Shown in pieces: positions 37,351-39,268 of a DNA stretch of 39,268 nucleotides (position 1 is its first letter; each line of letters starts with the position of its first letter). The stretch covers positions 1-39,268 of the forward strand of contig CAIQOO010000045.1 of the NCBI GenBank assembly GCA_903873485.1, read 5' to 3'. Origin of the DNA: an uncultured beta proteobacterium. Its GTDB lineage: Bacteria > Pseudomonadota > Gammaproteobacteria > Burkholderiales > Burkholderiaceae_C. The notes beneath the pieces are model-generated. The model was given only the letters and a program-made list of their open reading frames with translations. It searched no databases and was not told the DNA's origin. A program made the translations under genes and the position numbers.

Positions 37351-37989
37351 ATGTTGCAATACCTCACCATCCCCGTTACCGCCTTTGATCAAAACTGTTC
37401 ACTGGTGTGGTGCGACCAGACCCAGAAAGCCGCCGTCATCGACCCCGGCGGCGATCTGCCGGTGCTGCTGGCCGAAGTGGCCCGGCTGGGCCTGTCGCTG
37501 GAGCAGATCTGGCTGACCCATGCCCACATCGACCACGCCGGCGGCACCGCCGAGCTGGCCAAACGGCTGAAATTGCCGATCATCGGGCCGCATGCGGCCG
37601 ATCAGTTCTGGATTGACGGCCTGCCCGAGCAAAGCCGCATGTTTGGCATGCCGCCGGCGCAAAGCTTCAAGCCGACGCGCTGGCTGGCCGATGGCGACAG
37701 CGTCAGCATCGGCCAATGCACGCTGCAGGTGCGGCATTGCCCCGGCCACACGCCCGGCCACGTGGTGTTTTACTCGGCCGAGGCGAAACGCGCTTTTGTC
37801 GGCGATGTGCTGTTTGCCGGCTCGATTGGCCGCACCGATTTTCCGCAAGGCGACCACAACACGCTGATTGCCAGCATCAGGCAGCGGCTGTGGCCAATGG
37901 GCGATGACACAGTATTCATCCCCGGCCACGGCCCGGAAAGCACCTTTGGCGAAGAGCGCCGCTACAACCCCTATGTGGCGGACCGGTGA
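37351..37989 (+). CDS. Metallo-beta-lactamase-fold hydrolase (glyoxalase II-like, YcbL type)
   Basis: 212 residues. The metal-binding motif THAHIDHAGG holds H57, H59, D61 and H62. Further ligands are in HCPGHTPGHVVFY, VGDVLFAGSIGRTDFP and FIPGHGPEST, so both zinc sites should be complete. This is the short glyoxalase II-like group (YcbL/GloC), without the C-terminal substrate-binding domain of GloB. It may hydrolyse S-lactoylglutathione or similar thioesters. The start ATG at 37351 gives LQYLTIPVTAFDQNCSLVW, normal for the family. No partner gene is adjacent. Confidence 0.9.
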   Translation: MLQYLTIPVTAFDQNCSLVWCDQTQKAAVIDPGGDLPVLLAEVARLGLSLEQIWLTHAHIDHAGGTAELAKRLKLPIIGPHAADQFWIDGLPEQSRMFGMPPAQSFKPTRWLADGDSVSIGQCTLQVRHCPGHTPGHVVFYSAEAKRAFVGDVLFAGSIGRTDFPQGDHNTLIASIRQRLWPMGDDTVFIPGHGPESTFGEERRYNPYVADR

Positions 37990-37990
37990 T

Positions 37991-38056
37991 GCTATATTAT
38001 CTATAGCTGGCAGCGCTTGCTGCACAAGGGCTGGAGGCCAATTTAATCATAAAAAC
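37991..38056 (+). repeat. Family A repeat after the metallo-hydrolase gene
   Basis: CTATAGCTGGCAGCGCTTGC followed by TGCACAAGGGCTGGAGGCCAATT and an AT-rich end. It is a well preserved copy starting two bases after the stop of the upstream gene. Confidence 0.85.
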
Positions 38057-38122
38057 CTGGCTTGGTGATGCCAGACACCAATAAACCGTGTATTTTCTCC
38101 ACGCCATGGATAAAATGCACTG

Positions 38123-39134
38123 ATGCACGCACGCCTAGCCCAACCCCGACTCAAGAATTTGCTTCGCCAGTTTCCCGCCGTTGTGCTGATTGGCCCCAGG
38201 CAGGTGGGCAAAACCACGCTGGCTTTTGCGGAAAAAAACCTCCGCACCACGGCAACTTACCTTGATCTGGAGCTGCCCAGCGCGCAGCGCCAGCTCGATG
38301 ATCCGGAAGCTTATTTTCTGGCGCATCCGAACCAGTTGATCATCCTCGACGAGGTGCAGCGCATGCCCGATCTGTTTGCCGTGTTGCGCGGCGTGATTGA
38401 TCAGCGTCGGCGCAACGGCGAAGCCAGCGGCCAGTTTTTGCTGCTCGGCTCTGCGTCCGGCGTGTTGCTACGACAAACCAGCGAAAGCCTGGCAGGACGG
38501 GTGGCACAGCTTGAGCTGACACCGTTTCAGGCGCGCGAAGTTTTGCCCGCCAACGCTGCGGCGCTGGACATGAACCCGCTTTGGGTTCGGGGCGGTTTTC
38601 CGCTGTCATGGCTGGCACCCGGTGATGCCGACAGCCTCACTTGGCGCGAGTCATTTATGACCACCTACCTGGAAAAAGACATCCCGGCGCTGGGGCCGCG
38701 CATCCCCGCCACCACGCTGCACCGCCTGTGGACGATGCTGGCGCACAACCAGGGCGAGTTGCTGGACCAGTCCAGACTGGCCAGCGCCCTGGCCATCAGT
38801 GGCCAGACCGTGGGCCGCTACATTGATTTTGTGCTTCCTGATGCTGGTGCGCCGTTTGCCCGCCTGGAGCGGCAACGCTGGCAAGCGGCTGGTGCGCGCA
38901 CCGAAGGTGTATGTGCGCGACAGTGGCATCGTTCATGCCTTGCTGGGCTTGCGGGATCTGGATGCGCTGCTGGGGCATCCGGTGGCCGGGTCGAGTTGGG
39001 AAGGTTTTGTGATTGAGCAATTGATTGCCGCTGCACCGCAGGCCCAGGCCAGCTTCTACCGCACCAGCCACGGGGCCGAGGTGGACTTGGTGCTTGAGTT
39101 CAACAGCGGAGCAACCTGGGTGATTGAGAATAAA
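38123..39134 (+). pseudogene. AAA ATPase with DUF4143 domain, frameshifted and interrupted by a group II intron
   Basis: The ATG at 38123 starts a protein with Walker A GPRQVGKTTLA (residues 24-34) and Walker B QLIILDEVQRM, then LLGSASGVLLRQTSESLAGR and TYLEKDIPALGPRIP, all typical of the ATP-binding DUF4143 family. After RYID at about 38822-38840 the reading moves to another frame; the new frame continues with LMLVRRLPAWSGNAGKRLV, then APKVYVRDSGIVHALLG and SWEGFVIEQLIAA, the expected DUF4143 and nuclease-like part. A 2-base loss (or 1-base gain) near 38834-38840 explains this. The C-terminal EVDLVLEF...TWVIENK is then cut at 39134 by the intron. The protein is therefore very probably non-functional. 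Such ATPases are common in plastic genome regions and their role is unknown. Confidence 0.85.
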
Positions 39135-39268
39135 ATAGGGGTAGGAAAGGACACCGTCCTCCCCTCCCTCCGAACCGTGCGTGCGGTTTTCCCGCACACG
39201 GCTCTCCAGTCAGTGGTTTCCACATCGGGATTGGCTCGCTGATATTCAGGGTGCGTCGTGGTGAACAC
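39135..39268 (-). mobile_element. Group II intron, 3' end (domains V and VI), truncated by the window end
   Basis: Read on the minus strand, 39204-39172 is a clear domain V: it starts GAGCCGTGTGCGG, turns in a GAAA-type tetraloop and closes CCGCACGCACGGTTC, with the AGC catalytic triad. A domain VI-like hairpin follows (GGGGAGGAC/GTCC...CCTACCCC) with a candidate branch-point A, and the intron would end CCCCTAT at 39135. The bases after it belong to the ATPase gene. The retron-type reverse transcriptase gene, if any, lies beyond the window. The intron is antisense to the gene it interrupts. Confidence 0.82.
39172..39204 (-). ncRNA. Group II intron catalytic domain V
   Basis: A 33-base hairpin with near-complete pairing: GAGCCGTGTGCGG with CCGCACGCACGGTTC around a GAAA tetraloop. 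The AGC triad at its base and the two-base bulge region are as in bacterial group II introns. Confidence 0.85.

Overview
This window looks like a chromosome segment of a betaproteobacterium of the family Comamonadaceae, most like Rhodoferax or a close relative. The grounds are the high G+C coding sequence, the lptA-lptB-rpoN, gatCAB/mreBCD and ccmABCDEFGHI blocks, a rhodoquinone-type methyltransferase (RquA), a PPi-dependent phosphofructokinase, and a dispersed intergenic repeat of a type I associate with this family. The assignment is inference from gene content; no rRNA or tRNA gene lies in the window.

Layout. 1-3382: end of a cation P-type ATPase, then the overlapping LPS-transport genes lptA and lptB and sigma-54 rpoN. 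3441-5115: an RNA methyltransferase and an overlapping PIN-domain gene. 5146-5249: a strong candidate small RNA on the minus strand with an anti-Shine-Dalgarno loop. 5339-7574: hemB and a CorA-family transporter. 7688-9874: xth (minus) divergent from pyrE and a DUF4124 gene. 9893-13387: gatC-gatA-gatB (minus). 13589-18165: mreB-mreC-mreD-mrdA for rod shape. 18272-21029: a TSUP permease, a degenerate HD-GYP protein and the heptose adenylyltransferase rfaE2. 21300-26863: a translationally coupled CheB-CheR-PAS protein and PAS-GGDEF-EAL protein. 27093-34184: the complete System I cytochrome c maturation operon, read ccmA to ccmI on the minus strand, ending in a good terminator. 34255-37113: rquA, a beta-class glutathione S-transferase and the PPi-dependent phosphofructokinase (all minus). 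37351-37989: a metallo-beta-lactamase-fold hydrolase. 38123 to the end: an AAA/DUF4143 ATPase gene broken by a frameshift and then by the 3' end of a group II intron lying antisense to it.

The genes are mostly housekeeping: envelope biogenesis (lpt, mre, rfaE2), translation (gat), tetrapyrrole and cytochrome c biogenesis (hemB, ccm) and signalling. The rquA, ccm and PPi-PFK cluster suggests a facultative organism that combines c-type cytochrome respiration with rhodoquinone-dependent fumarate metabolism and PPi-saving glycolysis.

The less ordinary material is the candidate anti-SD sRNA, the intron-interrupted ATPase, and two dispersed repeat families. Family A (nine copies) has entered three open reading frames (rpoN, the RNA methyltransferase and the PIN gene). 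Family B has entered gatB. No stretch longer than 300 bases lacks a gene.
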